Below, piece by piece: positions 8,391-17,408 of a stretch of DNA of 59,646 nt. Origin of the DNA: Ruminococcus flavefaciens. Lineage in GTDB: Bacteria; Bacillota; Clostridia; Oscillospirales; Ruminococcaceae. The translations under genes were made by a program, and so were the position numbers. The notes beneath the pieces were generated by a model that was given only the letters and a program-made list of their open reading frames with translations, did no database searches and was not told the DNA's origin. Position 1 is the first letter of the stretch; each line of letters opens with the position of its first letter. The DNA lies in NCBI GenBank assembly GCA_002373775.1, contig DFJW01000066.1, forward strand, positions 1 through 59,646. Reading direction: 5' to 3'.

Positions 8391-9776
8391 TTACTTGTTC
8401 TGTATGTAAGCGTCCATAGCGGCAGCAGCTTTCTTTCCTGCGCCCATTGCGAGGATAACAGTTGCAGCGCCTGTAACAGCGTCTCCGCCTGCGTATACGC
8501 CTTCCTTGGAGGTGAGACCGTCTTCGTCAGCTATGATGCCGCCCCACTTCTGAGTCTCAAGACCGGCTGTTGTGGACTTGATGAGCGGATTCGGTGAAGT
8601 GCCGATAGACATGATAACGCAGTCAGCGTCGATCTCTATGAATGCGCCTTCCTTCGGAACAGGCTTTGCTCTGCCGGAAGCATCGGGCTCCGAAAGCTCC
8701 ATTTCCTGACAGATAACGCTCTTTACCCAGCCGTTTTCATCAGAAGTGATCTCGGTGGGATTTGTGAGGAACTTGAAGATGATGCCCTCTTCCTTTGCGT
8801 GCTCAACTTCTTCAGCACGGGCAGGGAGCTCGTTCTCGGTACGTCTGTAAACGATATATACGTCAGCACCAAGTCTCTTTGCACAGCGGGCAGCGTCCAT
8901 TGCAACGTTTCCGCCGCCGACGATAACTGCCTTTGAGCCAGCCTTTATAGGTGTTGAGCTGTCTTCCTTGTATGCCTTCATGAGGTTTATTCTTGTGAGG
9001 AACTCATTAGCTGAGTACACGCCGTTGAGATTCTCGCCGGGGATGTTCATGAATCTGGGAAGACCTGCACCGGAACCGATGAATATGCTCTCGAAGCCTT
9101 CTTCCTGCATGAGTTCGTCAACTGAGATAGTTCTTCCGACAACTGTGTTTGTCTCGATCTTTACGCCGAGAGCCTTCAGACCGTCGATCTCCTTCTGTAC
9201 GATCGACTTGGGAAGTCTGAACTCGGGGATACCATAGGAGAGAACGCCGCCGGGGATATGGAGTGCCTCGAATACAGTTACATCGTAACCCTTCTTAGCC
9301 ATATCGCCTGCACAAGCAAGTCCGGAAGGACCTGAACCGATAACAGCGATCTTGTGACCGTTTGCTTCCGGCTTTTCAACGGGAGCATCGGGCTGAGCAT
9401 TGTGCCAGTCAGCAACGAAACGCTCAAGTCTTCCGATAGCTACAGCCTCACCCTTTATACCTCTTACGCACTTGCTCTCGCACTGTGTCTCCTGCGGGCA
9501 GACACGTCCGCAGACAGCCGGCAGTGAGCTTGACTTTGTGATTATCTTATAAGCCTCAGCAAAATTGCCCTGTGCGACCTGAGCGATGAATGAGGGGATA
9601 TCTATCTGTACAGGACATCCTGTAACGCATGGCTTGTTCTTGCAGTTGAGGCAGCGCTTTGCCTCGTCGATAGCCTGCTCTTCTGTGTAGCCGAGAGCAA
9701 CTTCCTTGAAGTTCTTGTTTCTTACATCCGGCTGCTGTACGGGCATTTCATTTCTTGTAGGTGACATATTAGGCAT
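8391..9776 (-). CDS. nfnB: NfnB-like large subunit of NADH-dependent reduced ferredoxin:NADP+ oxidoreductase (GltD-like)
   Basis: 461 residues. An N-terminal domain with two [4Fe-4S] cysteine sets (CLNCKNKPCVTGCPV; CGRVCPQETQCESKC) precedes an FAD-binding GSGPSGLACA and a second dinucleotide fold GGGNVAMDAARCAKRLG. It resembles the small chain of glutamate synthase. No GltB large chain is nearby, and the gene lies 1 nt after an FNR-like partner, the hallmark of the electron-bifurcating Nfn transhydrogenase. That enzyme couples NADPH oxidation to reduction of NAD+ and ferredoxin, or the reverse. A sulfide dehydrogenase SudAB is the main alternative name. Confidence 0.88.
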   Translation of the reverse strand: MPNMSPTRNEMPVQQPDVRNKNFKEVALGYTEEQAIDEAKRCLNCKNKPCVTGCPVQIDIPSFIAQVAQGNFAEAYKIITKSSSLPAVCGRVCPQETQCESKCVRGIKGEAVAIGRLERFVADWHNAQPDAPVEKPEANGHKIAVIGSGPSGLACAGDMAKKGYDVTVFEALHIPGGVLSYGIPEFRLPKSIVQKEIDGLKALGVKIETNTVVGRTISVDELMQEEGFESIFIGSGAGLPRFMNIPGENLNGVYSANEFLTRINLMKAYKEDSSTPIKAGSKAVIVGGGNVAMDAARCAKRLGADVYIVYRRTENELPARAEEVEHAKEEGIIFKFLTNPTEITSDENGWVKSVICQEMELSEPDASGRAKPVPKEGAFIEIDADCVIMSIGTSPNPLIKSTTAGLETQKWGGIIADEDGLTSKEGVYAGGDAVTGAATVILAMGAGKKAAAAMDAYIQNK

Positions 9777-9777
9777 T

Positions 9778-10620
9778 TCACTTTACCTCCTTTTTGAACA
9801 GGTTGCATGTCTCTTCGTGAGCATGGCGCTCGAAGGGCTTGTACATAGCACCGCGTGCCATAGCCTCATCAAAGTCGATGAGGTGACCGTCGAACTCAGG
9901 ACCGTCAACGCATGCAAACTTTGTCTGACCGCCGACTGTGAGACGACATCCGCCGCACATTCCTGTTCCGTCGATCATGATCGGGTTCATGGATGCAACA
10001 GTGGGTATCTCATACTCCTTAGTGAGCTTGCAGACGAACTTCATCATTATAAGAGGACCGATAGTGATAACTCTGTCGTACTTCTCGCCGCTCTCTATGA
10101 GCTTCTTGAGGGCGTCTGTAACGAGACCTTTTTCACCTGCTGTGCCGTCATCGCTCATGAGAACGAATTTTGAGCTTGCAGCCTTGAATTCGTCTTCGAG
10201 GATAACGAGGTCCTTGTTTCTGAATCCTACTATGGAATGTACCTCAACTCCGAGGTCATGGAGCTTCTTGGCAACAGGATAAGCGATAGCGCATCCTACG
10301 CCGCCTCCCACAACAGCTACCTTCTTGAGACCTTCTGTCTCTGTAGCGCGTCCGAGAGGACCGACGAAGTCCTGTAAGCAGTCGCCTTCGTTGAGGTGGT
10401 TGAGTTTTTCAGTGGTAGCGCCTACGATCTGGAATATGATCGTAACAGTGCCGGCTTCACGGTCAAAATCCGCGATAGTGAGCGGGATGCGCTCGCCGTC
10501 GGCATCTGTTCTGAGGATAATGAACTGTCCCGGTTCTGCCTTCTTCGCAACTCTCGGAGCAGCGATCTTCATGAGCGTGACAGTCGGGTTCAGGATCTTT
10601 TTTTCGAGTATTTCGTACAT
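9778..10620 (-). CDS. nfnA: NfnA-like small subunit (ferredoxin-NADP reductase fold, FAD and [2Fe-2S])
   Basis: 280 residues from the ATG at 10620 (MYEILEKK), which has AAGGAAGG upstream. It has an N-terminal FAD-binding beta-barrel (PGQFIILRTD), an NAD-binding fold (VAVVGGGVGCAIAYPVAK), and a C-terminal cluster motif CGGCRLTVGG...FACVDGPEFD with three cysteines. This matches the PyrK/FNR-like subunit of Nfn, whose [2Fe-2S] uses an Asp in place of one Cys. With nfnB it balances NADH, NADPH and ferredoxin pools in a fermenting anaerobe. The 17-bp palindrome in its promoter suggests a dedicated regulator. Confidence 0.88.
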   Translation of the reverse strand: MYEILEKKILNPTVTLMKIAAPRVAKKAEPGQFIILRTDADGERIPLTIADFDREAGTVTIIFQIVGATTEKLNHLNEGDCLQDFVGPLGRATETEGLKKVAVVGGGVGCAIAYPVAKKLHDLGVEVHSIVGFRNKDLVILEDEFKAASSKFVLMSDDGTAGEKGLVTDALKKLIESGEKYDRVITIGPLIMMKFVCKLTKEYEIPTVASMNPIMIDGTGMCGGCRLTVGGQTKFACVDGPEFDGHLIDFDEAMARGAMYKPFERHAHEETCNLFKKEVK

Positions 10621-10721
10621 TTTCCTTACCTTCCTTACCAAATTGATTTGCAATGCGGGAAAACTCCGGACAGTCGCCGTTGACTGTTTCCGGATACAGG
10701 CATTACATGGGGTAAACTATA

Positions 10722-10750
10722 TTATATCACATATGATGTGATTTTTCAAG
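10722..10750 (-). promoter_or_regulatory. nfnAB promoter with palindromic operator between -35 and -10
   Basis: On the minus strand TTGAAA - 17 bp - TATAAT. The spacer plus one flanking base is the palindrome ATCACATCATATGTGAT (10727-10743, 7-bp arms), a position where a bound protein would block or, by untwisting DNA, activate RNA polymerase. It does not match the Rex consensus as I know it. Confidence 0.75.
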
Positions 10751-10779
10751 AGTTTTGATGAAAGATGTGCCAAGAGGTG

Positions 10780-11070
10780 CTATTTGGTATCATTCTTTCT
10801 GTTTTTGTCAGTTTTTCCGTTCTTTTTCCGTTTGCGGAACGGGAAAAGGAAAAATGTCGGTATCGCACAGAGCAGTACGGTGCCGGCGATTATAATGGCG
10901 ACGATCAGCGGGGAATCTATAAAAGCCATTATCAGACCGGCAGCGGACATAGCGACAACTGCAATAAAACAGCCTAAGAAATATCTCAGGATGTCTCTGC
11001 CGAAGCCTGCCTCTTTCATTAGTTGCTTCTCTTCTTCGGAGTCATAAAATGTGTCGTGCGTATCTTGCAT
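10780..11070 (-). CDS. Small membrane protein of unknown function
   Basis: 96 residues with a GGAGG site 8 nt before the ATG. An acidic N-terminus is followed by two transmembrane helices (about 30-50 and 55-76) and a very basic tail (FRKRKKNGKTDKNRK). It is the last gene of the run that starts at the 17.4-kb promoter, 48 nt after the LysR gene. No family recognised. Confidence 0.75.
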   Translation of the reverse strand: MQDTHDTFYDSEEEKQLMKEAGFGRDILRYFLGCFIAVVAMSAAGLIMAFIDSPLIVAIIIAGTVLLCAIPTFFLFPFRKRKKNGKTDKNRKNDTK

Positions 11071-11118
11071 ATTCTGATATCCTCCATGCTGTAAGATGAT
11101 AAACTGAAACTCTGTCCA

Positions 11119-12069
11119 TTACCTGTACTCGGCAAAAGCAGCCTCGTTTCTGACTTCATATAGCTTGTTCACCAGATGCAGTTCTTTGTCCGAGAGCTTG
11201 TGTCCGGTGGTGTATATGAGCATGTCCTTGAAGCTGTTGTCGCGGAAATAGCATTTCCGCTGCACAAGTCCGTACTTTCCGCAGAGACTTTCCGGTACGG
11301 GTGAATCCAGCATGAAGGACTGCGGAACAGTCAGCAGGAAATCTATAGCGCTGCCTCTGTCGAAGGTGCATACCTTCCTGACCGGGATATCTGCCGGACG
11401 GTTCTCGGCAAAGAGCTTCTCGATAGCGCCGTTGACATAGGGGACTGCATCGTCGCCCTGACAGAGCTCGGTGTACTGCGATGATATATCGGCATAGTTT
11501 ATCTGTTCTGAGTTTGCGCTGGGGTGTTCAGCTGACATGACTGCGAGCATCTCATACTCCCAGAGCAGCTTTCCTTCAAGATTCTTTTCAGCGAGAAAGT
11601 CGGAGAAGTACTTCTCATGAGCAGTATTATATCGGATGACTCCGAAGTCGTAACCGTTTTCGCGGACATTTTCGATAGTCCTGAGGGAGTTCGTCTCACA
11701 GAAGTATATCTCCATATCATCCGGAGAATCCATTGCGGCGATATATTCCGAGAAGGCTTTGGATATATATCCTGCTCTCGGTACAGATATGCGAAGTTTC
11801 CTGTCCTGCTCCTTATCAGGGGCATGGATGGCTTCCATGTTGTCTATCTGCATGAGTATCTGCTTTGCATACCCAAGGAATTTGATACCCTGATCTGTGG
11901 GGATAACGCCTTTGGAAGTACGGCGGAATATTGTTATGCCAAGTGTATTTTCCAGTTCTTTTATGGCTTTGCTCAGATTGGGCTGAGCCATATAGAGATT
12001 TTCCGCTGCCTGAGTGATCGACCTTGTTTTTTCGATCTCTACAGCATATTTGAAATGCAGTGTATTTAT
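11119..12069 (-). CDS. LysR-family transcriptional regulator with apparent ATA start codon
   Basis: 316 residues if read from the ATA codon at 12067-12069. The frame between an upstream TAA and the helix-turn-helix has no ATG, GTG or TTG. An AAAGGAGG site sits 9 nt before the ATA, and the protein then reads xNTLHFKYAVEIEK, the normal family N-terminus. The ATG at 11991 would delete half of the HTH (ITQAAENLYMAQPNLSKAIKEL). The C-terminal effector domain runs from about 90 to 300. LysR proteins bind DNA as tetramers and sense small ligands. It follows the acetyltransferase gene by 46 nt. Either AUA is used, or a point mutation has weakened the gene. Confidence 0.85.
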   Translation of the reverse strand: MNTLHFKYAVEIEKTRSITQAAENLYMAQPNLSKAIKELENTLGITIFRRTSKGVIPTDQGIKFLGYAKQILMQIDNMEAIHAPDKEQDRKLRISVPRAGYISKAFSEYIAAMDSPDDMEIYFCETNSLRTIENVRENGYDFGVIRYNTAHEKYFSDFLAEKNLEGKLLWEYEMLAVMSAEHPSANSEQINYADISSQYTELCQGDDAVPYVNGAIEKLFAENRPADIPVRKVCTFDRGSAIDFLLTVPQSFMLDSPVPESLCGKYGLVQRKCYFRDNSFKDMLIYTTGHKLSDKELHLVNKLYEVRNEAAFAEYR

Positions 12070-12115
12070 GGCTGATTACCTCCTTTATCCGGTATCTGCT
12101 GAAGCAGTTGAAGTC

Positions 12116-12694
12116 TTACTTGTTCTTTGAGCCGCCGCCTTTTTCTATGTTCTTTATGGGCTTGCAGGGATTTCCCACAGCCACGCATCCGGCAGGGATG
12201 TCCTCTGTAACTACGCTGCCTGCTCCGATAACGGCGTTGTCACCGATAGTGACGCCGGGCAGCACGCAGACATTTCCGCCTATCCATACGTTATTGCCGA
12301 TCTTTATGGGCTTTGCGTATTCCAGATTCTGGTTGCGCTCTTCTGCATTGAGCGGATGAGCTGCGGTATAGAATCCGCAGTTAGGTCCTACGAAGACATT
12401 GTTTCCGAAAATGACTTCTGCGCAGTCAAGTATGACACAGTTGTGATTTACATAGAAATTGTCGCCTATGACTATGTTATAGCCGTAGTCGCAGAAGAAA
12501 TTGCTCTCTATCCATGTGTTTTCACCTCTGAGAGCGAGCAGTCTGTCAAGCAGACGCTCCTTTTTCTGATAATCGTTGTACTCAATGGCATTGTAATCTG
12601 CACAGAGCTTTTTTGCCTTTACTCTGTCTGCAAGGAGCTCGGGATCATTCGAGTTGTAGAGCTGACCTGCCTGCTGTTTTTCCTTTTCAGTCAT
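12116..12694 (-). CDS. Maltose/galactoside O-acetyltransferase-like protein (left-handed beta-helix)
   Basis: 192 residues; the ATG at 12694 has AAAGGAGG 5 nt upstream. An N-terminal helical cap (MTEKEKQQAG...YNSNDPELLADR) is typical of Maa/NodL/LacA enzymes. Hexapeptide repeats follow, with the catalytic His in TAAHPLNAEERN, and a CoA-binding end (IGAGSVVTEDIP, VGNPCKPIK). The family acetylates the 6-OH of sugars using acetyl-CoA, perhaps to detoxify excess sugars. It lies 11 nt after the upstream membrane protein gene, in the cell-wall operon. Confidence 0.92.
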   Translation of the reverse strand: MTEKEKQQAGQLYNSNDPELLADRVKAKKLCADYNAIEYNDYQKKERLLDRLLALRGENTWIESNFFCDYGYNIVIGDNFYVNHNCVILDCAEVIFGNNVFVGPNCGFYTAAHPLNAEERNQNLEYAKPIKIGNNVWIGGNVCVLPGVTIGDNAVIGAGSVVTEDIPAGCVAVGNPCKPIKNIEKGGGSKNK

Positions 12695-12705
12695 ATTGAC
12701 CTCCT

Positions 12706-13614
12706 TTATGCGTGAACGCAGAAAATTATTATGATCGCTATAAGCGGAGCCGATATCAGTGCAGTGGGGACAAGGGACCATAGCGTATTTATCCGTGCAT
12801 ATCGTCTCTCAGCATCATAGCGTTCCTTATCGTAGAGTTCCCCGTCCGGGGAGAGGAAAACTTCCCTGTAGTCATTTGCTTCCGGTATGGCGAAATGGTT
12901 GAATCTCTCGTCGCAGAGCTTTTCTGCGCCGTTGATAGTGCGCATTTCGTATACAGGGCAGTAGATGTGTTCGGGATCGTTCTGGTCTATGCCGAAACTG
13001 CTTCTGCCGCCGTAAGGATCAGTGGGGGCGGTGAAAAATTCAAGCTTATTCTTCACTTCCACGCACTGAACATCTGTCCTTTCAGTGCATTCGGCTTTAA
13101 GGCGCTTTATCTTCTTCTTCAGTATAAAATACGGTATCACATCGGCTATGCCGCCTGTGATTACGGCGAGTTCGATGCCGGCAAAGAGTATGATGCCTAA
13201 CATGTCTCCGGCAGGGATGAGATCTGCCAAAGCAGTCATTAAGAGTATGGTCAGTCCGATGATCGAGAAAGGCAGATTCTTTACAGTGCCGTAGAGCTTG
13301 CTGTAATTGCACTTCTCGTCCTTCTTGAACCCGGCGAGGAACCATGCGAGACCGAAAATATACATTATGAATGCCGGACTTCCGCTGTACAAACCGGCAG
13401 CGACATATATTCCGAATCCGGCGACTATCAGCAGTATCTGCCACCATGGAAGCTTCTTGCCTTCCTTTTTTTCGGGCAGACCTCGCATCCTCCGGAGTTC
13501 GTTTTTGCTTATTACGACAGGCTCGTTTATATCTTCCCCGTTTTCGAGCCTTTCATCGTTTATCTGTTTGCGGAGAGCTTCAAGCTCCCGCTGGAAATCT
13601 TCGCTTGTTTTCAT
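12706..13614 (-). CDS. Polytopic membrane protein of unknown function
   Basis: 302 residues. The cytoplasmic N-terminus (about 1-55) is charged and coiled-coil-like (DFQRELEALRKQINDERLENG). Four hydrophobic stretches span about 57-190, then a soluble domain (about 195-280) and a final helix (about 281-300) at the C-terminus. The SD is weak (AGGGA). It starts 46 nt after ddl and is probably co-transcribed with it. I recognise no family. Confidence 0.8.
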   Translation of the reverse strand: MKTSEDFQRELEALRKQINDERLENGEDINEPVVISKNELRRMRGLPEKKEGKKLPWWQILLIVAGFGIYVAAGLYSGSPAFIMYIFGLAWFLAGFKKDEKCNYSKLYGTVKNLPFSIIGLTILLMTALADLIPAGDMLGIILFAGIELAVITGGIADVIPYFILKKKIKRLKAECTERTDVQCVEVKNKLEFFTAPTDPYGGRSSFGIDQNDPEHIYCPVYEMRTINGAEKLCDERFNHFAIPEANDYREVFLSPDGELYDKERYDAERRYARINTLWSLVPTALISAPLIAIIIIFCVHA

Positions 13615-13660
13615 GTTTTTCCCTATATATCAATGTTCCCTGTATTAATGCGATGTCGGA

Positions 13661-14845
13661 TCAGCGCTTGCTGCCCTTTGAACCGAAACTGCCTCCCATA
13701 GCAAGGATGTTTGTGTCGAAGGCGTAGCTGATCTTCTGAGATTCTCTGTCTCGCTTGAGTGCGAGCTGTATCATGCGCTCCAGCAGTTCCTTGTACTTCA
13801 CGCCCTTGGGTTCCCAGAGATAGAATGCGAGAGAGCCGGGGATAGTGTTAATCTCGTTGATGTATACCTTGTCTGTAGCCATGTCGATCATGAAGTCGAT
13901 TCGTGTAACGCCGTTGCAGCCGAGGCAGCGGAAAGCGTCAACAGCAGTCTTTCTGATGAATTCGTCCTGTTCAGGAGTGATATCGGCAGGTATCTTTCTC
14001 TTGAGGGTAGCCATTCCCTTGCTTCCGCCTTTTCCGCCGCCGACATACTTCTGCTCATAGCTGAGGATGTCGTCACCGCTTGCCTGTACAGGCTCTTCAC
14101 ATACGGAAGCTTCAGCGGACTCGCTGTCACCCAGTACAGAGCAGTTTATCTCCTTCAGCTGGACTACAGCAGGCTCTACCAGTATCCTGTCTGCGAATTC
14201 GAAAGCCTCTTCCATTGAGCGCACAAGACCGTCGCGGTCTGAAGCCTTGGATATGCCGACACTTGAACCGAGGTTTATGGGCTTTACGATAACAGGGTAA
14301 GCGAATTTTGCTTCGACCTGTGAAACGAGTTCGTCCATTTTGTTGATGTCGTATGCTGCAAAGCGGAGGCAGTCCAGTACAGGGAATCCTGCTTCCTTGA
14401 GGAGTATCTTCATTACATACTTATCCATTCCCACAGCAGAAGCGAGCACGTCGCATCCCACATACGGAAGGCCGAGAGTGTGGAGGTAGCCCTGTAAAGC
14501 ACCGTCTTCAACATTTGTGCCGTGAACTATGGGGAAAGCTATATCTATCTCTGAAATGAGATTTGAGCCGAATTTCTTCATCTTCTGGCGGATGAGTTCA
14601 ACTTTTCCGCCGCTTCTTACGAATACACATTCCGTACACTCTGAAAGGAGAGCGGGGATGTCCTTGAACGAGTTGATATCGAAAAGCTTTTCGCCGGTAT
14701 AGAATTCATTTCCCTTGGTCATGTATACCGGTACTATGTTGTATTTCTCCTTGTCCATGCTCGCCATAGCCTGGACTGCTGAGATCACTGAGACCTCGTG
14801 TTCAACGCTCTTTCCGCCGAAAAGTACTGCAAGATTGATCTTCAT
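13661..14845 (-). CDS. ddl: D-alanine--D-alanine ligase
   Basis: 394 residues; the ATG at 14845 (MKINLAVLFGG) has AAGGAG 9 nt upstream. It shows the ATP-grasp layout: N-terminal LFGGKSVEHEVSV, FPIVHGTNVEDGALQGYL, VKPINLGSSVGISK, and the metal- and product-binding RIDFMIDMATDKVYINEINTIPGS region (read in two parts). It is somewhat longer than the usual 350-370, with an acidic insert before the omega-loop (DILSYEQKYV). It makes the D-Ala-D-Ala dipeptide, which the MurF encoded just upstream adds to the peptidoglycan precursor. Confidence 0.95.
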   Translation of the reverse strand: MKINLAVLFGGKSVEHEVSVISAVQAMASMDKEKYNIVPVYMTKGNEFYTGEKLFDINSFKDIPALLSECTECVFVRSGGKVELIRQKMKKFGSNLISEIDIAFPIVHGTNVEDGALQGYLHTLGLPYVGCDVLASAVGMDKYVMKILLKEAGFPVLDCLRFAAYDINKMDELVSQVEAKFAYPVIVKPINLGSSVGISKASDRDGLVRSMEEAFEFADRILVEPAVVQLKEINCSVLGDSESAEASVCEEPVQASGDDILSYEQKYVGGGKGGSKGMATLKRKIPADITPEQDEFIRKTAVDAFRCLGCNGVTRIDFMIDMATDKVYINEINTIPGSLAFYLWEPKGVKYKELLERMIQLALKRDRESQKISYAFDTNILAMGGSFGSKGSKR

Positions 14846-14877
14846 AGTATATATCTCCTTAATTAAATTATTGTTTA

Positions 14878-16530
14878 TCAATAGTTGTCAGGAAGGTCGT
14901 TCTCAAGGAGGACGATCTTCTTTTTGTCGGTCTTGTATTCCTGAACTCTGGCAAGTGCTTCGCCGAGGCTGTCGGCAACGTATACCTTATCCATGTCGAA
15001 GCCGGCATCCTTTATGCCGTTGTATATCGGAACAGTCTGATTCTTTCCGACCAGTACGATGTAATCGCATGCCTTAGCGGCTTCCTGACCGAATTCGAAG
15101 TTCAGTTCTTCCTGCTTTGCGCCAAGTTCGACCATGCCGGGAGTAACGAGGATGCGGCAGGCGTCGAACAGTCCCAGCACATTGAGCGCCGCACGGCATC
15201 CGCTGGGGTTGGAGTTGTAGGCGTCGTCGATATAGGTCATATTTCCGCCCTTATCGAGAAGCTGGAGCCTGTGGGGGACAGCAGCGATGCGCTTTACCGG
15301 CAGAGCAAGCTTTTCAAGCGGTATGCCTATGCCGTGACAGTAGGCGATAGCGCCGAGAACGTTCTGGACGTTATGCTCACCGAGAAGTTTCATTGAGAAT
15401 CTGTAGGATGAACCGTCCGGGACTGTAACGGTGAAATCCGTGCCCTTGTCGGATACGCTGACGTCAGTCGCACGGTAATCGTTGCCTTCCTGAAGTCCGT
15501 AGAGGACGGCATTTGGGTATTCCGGAGCCTTTTTGCGGATGAGCTCATTGTCACCGTTGAGGTATATCTTTCCTCCGCGTGCCTGAACTGCATCGGCAAG
15601 CTCGAATTTTGTGTTGAGCACGTTTTCGATAGACTTGAACGTCTCCAGGTGCTGAGGACCTACAGAGGTGATTATGCCGTCATGGGGCTCTGCGATGTCG
15701 CAGAGTTCCTTTATCTCGTGGACACGTCTTGCGCCCATTTCGCAGATGAAGTATTCGTGCGTGGGCTTGAGGTGCTGTCTTACAGTGATCGTGACACCCA
15801 TGGGAGTGTTGAAGCTTTCGGGAGTTTTCAGCGTGTTGTACTGAGAACCGAGAAGCTCGCTGAGGTAGAATTTCATGCTGGTCTTGCCATAGCTTCCGGT
15901 GATGCCTATCTTATGAAGGGATGGGCTTTCGCGGAGTATGCGCTTGGCATCATTTATGTACCAGTTCTGCACAGCCTTCTCAACAGGCTTGTTGATGAGG
16001 TTCGAGAGCGGAACGAGTATAGGTGTCAGATACAGCGCTGAGCCTGCGAGAATGTACGGCAGAGCTTTGGTGAACCAGCGTGTTTCCTTGGAATCATAGG
16101 TGAAGTCGGTATGGGCTTCGTTCCATATCCTGTTAAAATATATAGTGGTCTTTCCTTTTATCACTGCTATAATGAAGAATACCGCGACAAGTATGGAGAA
16201 AGTCACCAGCATGCGCTTGACGCGGGCAGTATACTTCAGAGGCTTCTTGAATTTCTTTCCCGGCTTGTTGAGCAGAGCGATGATTATATTGCCCAGCATC
16301 AGTGCGATCACCAGAGCTGTGCGTGCTGCTCCGGAAAGCGGTATCAGCAGGAACTGAACTGCAAAGAGCACGAGAGGGAAAATGTAGCGGCGGAAGTTTT
16401 TCTTCATCCACCACGAGTGTTCGGGTGTTTTATAGCCGTTGAGCTGGAGCATGTGGAATTCCCTCAGTCCGAGGAAAACGACAGCCGCAATGGTCACGGC
16501 GGAGTATATGCAGAATAGTGCGATGTTCAT
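14878..16530 (-). CDS. murF: MurF-like ligase with N-terminal multi-span membrane domain
   Basis: 550 residues; the ATG at 16530 has AAAGGAG 8 nt upstream. Residues 1-190 hold about five hydrophobic helices (near 2-21, 50-66, 71-87, 109-124, 165-185) instead of the usual UDP-sugar-binding first domain. The Mur ligase core begins around 205, with the P-loop GITGSYGKTSMK (209-220), NTPMGVT and the C-terminal domain with a DDAYNSNPSG motif. The position next to ddl fits UDP-MurNAc-tripeptide:D-Ala-D-Ala ligase, but membrane anchoring and loss of the first domain leave room for another Mur-type amide ligase. Confidence 0.85.
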   Translation of the reverse strand: MNIALFCIYSAVTIAAVVFLGLREFHMLQLNGYKTPEHSWWMKKNFRRYIFPLVLFAVQFLLIPLSGAARTALVIALMLGNIIIALLNKPGKKFKKPLKYTARVKRMLVTFSILVAVFFIIAVIKGKTTIYFNRIWNEAHTDFTYDSKETRWFTKALPYILAGSALYLTPILVPLSNLINKPVEKAVQNWYINDAKRILRESPSLHKIGITGSYGKTSMKFYLSELLGSQYNTLKTPESFNTPMGVTITVRQHLKPTHEYFICEMGARRVHEIKELCDIAEPHDGIITSVGPQHLETFKSIENVLNTKFELADAVQARGGKIYLNGDNELIRKKAPEYPNAVLYGLQEGNDYRATDVSVSDKGTDFTVTVPDGSSYRFSMKLLGEHNVQNVLGAIAYCHGIGIPLEKLALPVKRIAAVPHRLQLLDKGGNMTYIDDAYNSNPSGCRAALNVLGLFDACRILVTPGMVELGAKQEELNFEFGQEAAKACDYIVLVGKNQTVPIYNGIKDAGFDMDKVYVADSLGEALARVQEYKTDKKKIVLLENDLPDNY

Positions 16531-16562
16531 CAAAAGTCTCCTTTATCTTTTTATATTTCTTT

Positions 16563-17351
16563 TCAGTCTTCTATTTTAAGGAAGCTGCACATTACGCGGT
16601 TGAATATGAACTGCTGGTCAAGGAACGAGTAATGTCCGGCGTTATCCAGCTTTACAAGACCGGCATCGGGGATGAGTTTCTCCATTTTCTCACCGTCGGA
16701 AAGGGGAGTAGCGGTATCGTTCACACCCCAGACAAGCAGTGCGGGACATTTTATATTCGGGAGATACGGCTCTAAGTCTTCGTTCACGACTTTTACCATG
16801 ACCTGTCTCATGAGCGGAGATGCAGCGGCATAATCTGCACTTCCCATTTTCTTGCGGAAATTCTCAAGAGCATCCGGAGCGATCTTCTGCATGAGCTTCG
16901 TGGATAGGAAAGCCTTGCCCAGCTTATAATAGCGTGTACGCCAGCTCTTTTTCTTGGTCTTGGGCGGCATGATACCGGCACTGTCAACAAGGATGACTTT
17001 GGTGATCTTGAAGGGCAGTTCCTTGCGGGCGTGCATTTTGATTATGACTCTTCCGCCGAATGAATGACCGAGCAGCATGACTTCCTTTGTGTCATAATCC
17101 GCGAGGAAATCTATCACGAACTGCACATAGTCCTCCACGCTCCATGCGGACGGCGGTTCCTGACTTTCGCCGAAACCGGGCATATCCATTGCCACAACTC
17201 TGTATTTTTTCGAAAGAAGTTCTATCATATTGGCGAAGAGTTTTATGTTGCTGCCCCAGCCGTGGAGCAGTACGATGAGGTCGCCTTTACCTTTTTCTTC
17301 GTAGTTTATATTTATACCGTTGACTGTTTTGTTCAATTTTATTATCTCCAT
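16563..17351 (-). CDS. Alpha/beta hydrolase
   Basis: 262 residues if started at the ATG at 17351. A TTG at 17336 has a better-placed GGAG site, which lies inside the ATG-start reading, and may be the real start (257 residues). Motifs are the oxyanion HGWGSN, the nucleophile elbow GHSFGG (Ser), GVNDTATPL (Asp) and NAGHYSFLD (His). This is the complete catalytic triad of a soluble esterase or acyl hydrolase. It is the first gene of the murF-ddl run; the substrate is unknown. Confidence 0.92.
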   Translation of the reverse strand: MEIIKLNKTVNGININYEEKGKGDLIVLLHGWGSNIKLFANMIELLSKKYRVVAMDMPGFGESQEPPSAWSVEDYVQFVIDFLADYDTKEVMLLGHSFGGRVIIKMHARKELPFKITKVILVDSAGIMPPKTKKKSWRTRYYKLGKAFLSTKLMQKIAPDALENFRKKMGSADYAAASPLMRQVMVKVVNEDLEPYLPNIKCPALLVWGVNDTATPLSDGEKMEKLIPDAGLVKLDNAGHYSFLDQQFIFNRVMCSFLKIED

Positions 17352-17408
17352 GTCTGTGTATTTGTATATTTTATTCTCATAGCAGTCTGCGAATACATAT
17401 ACATTATC

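Noticed and set aside
8391..9776. Glutamate synthase small chain acting with GltB
   Set aside because: No GltB gene is present nearby and the partner encoded 1 nt upstream is FNR-like, so Nfn is the better reading.
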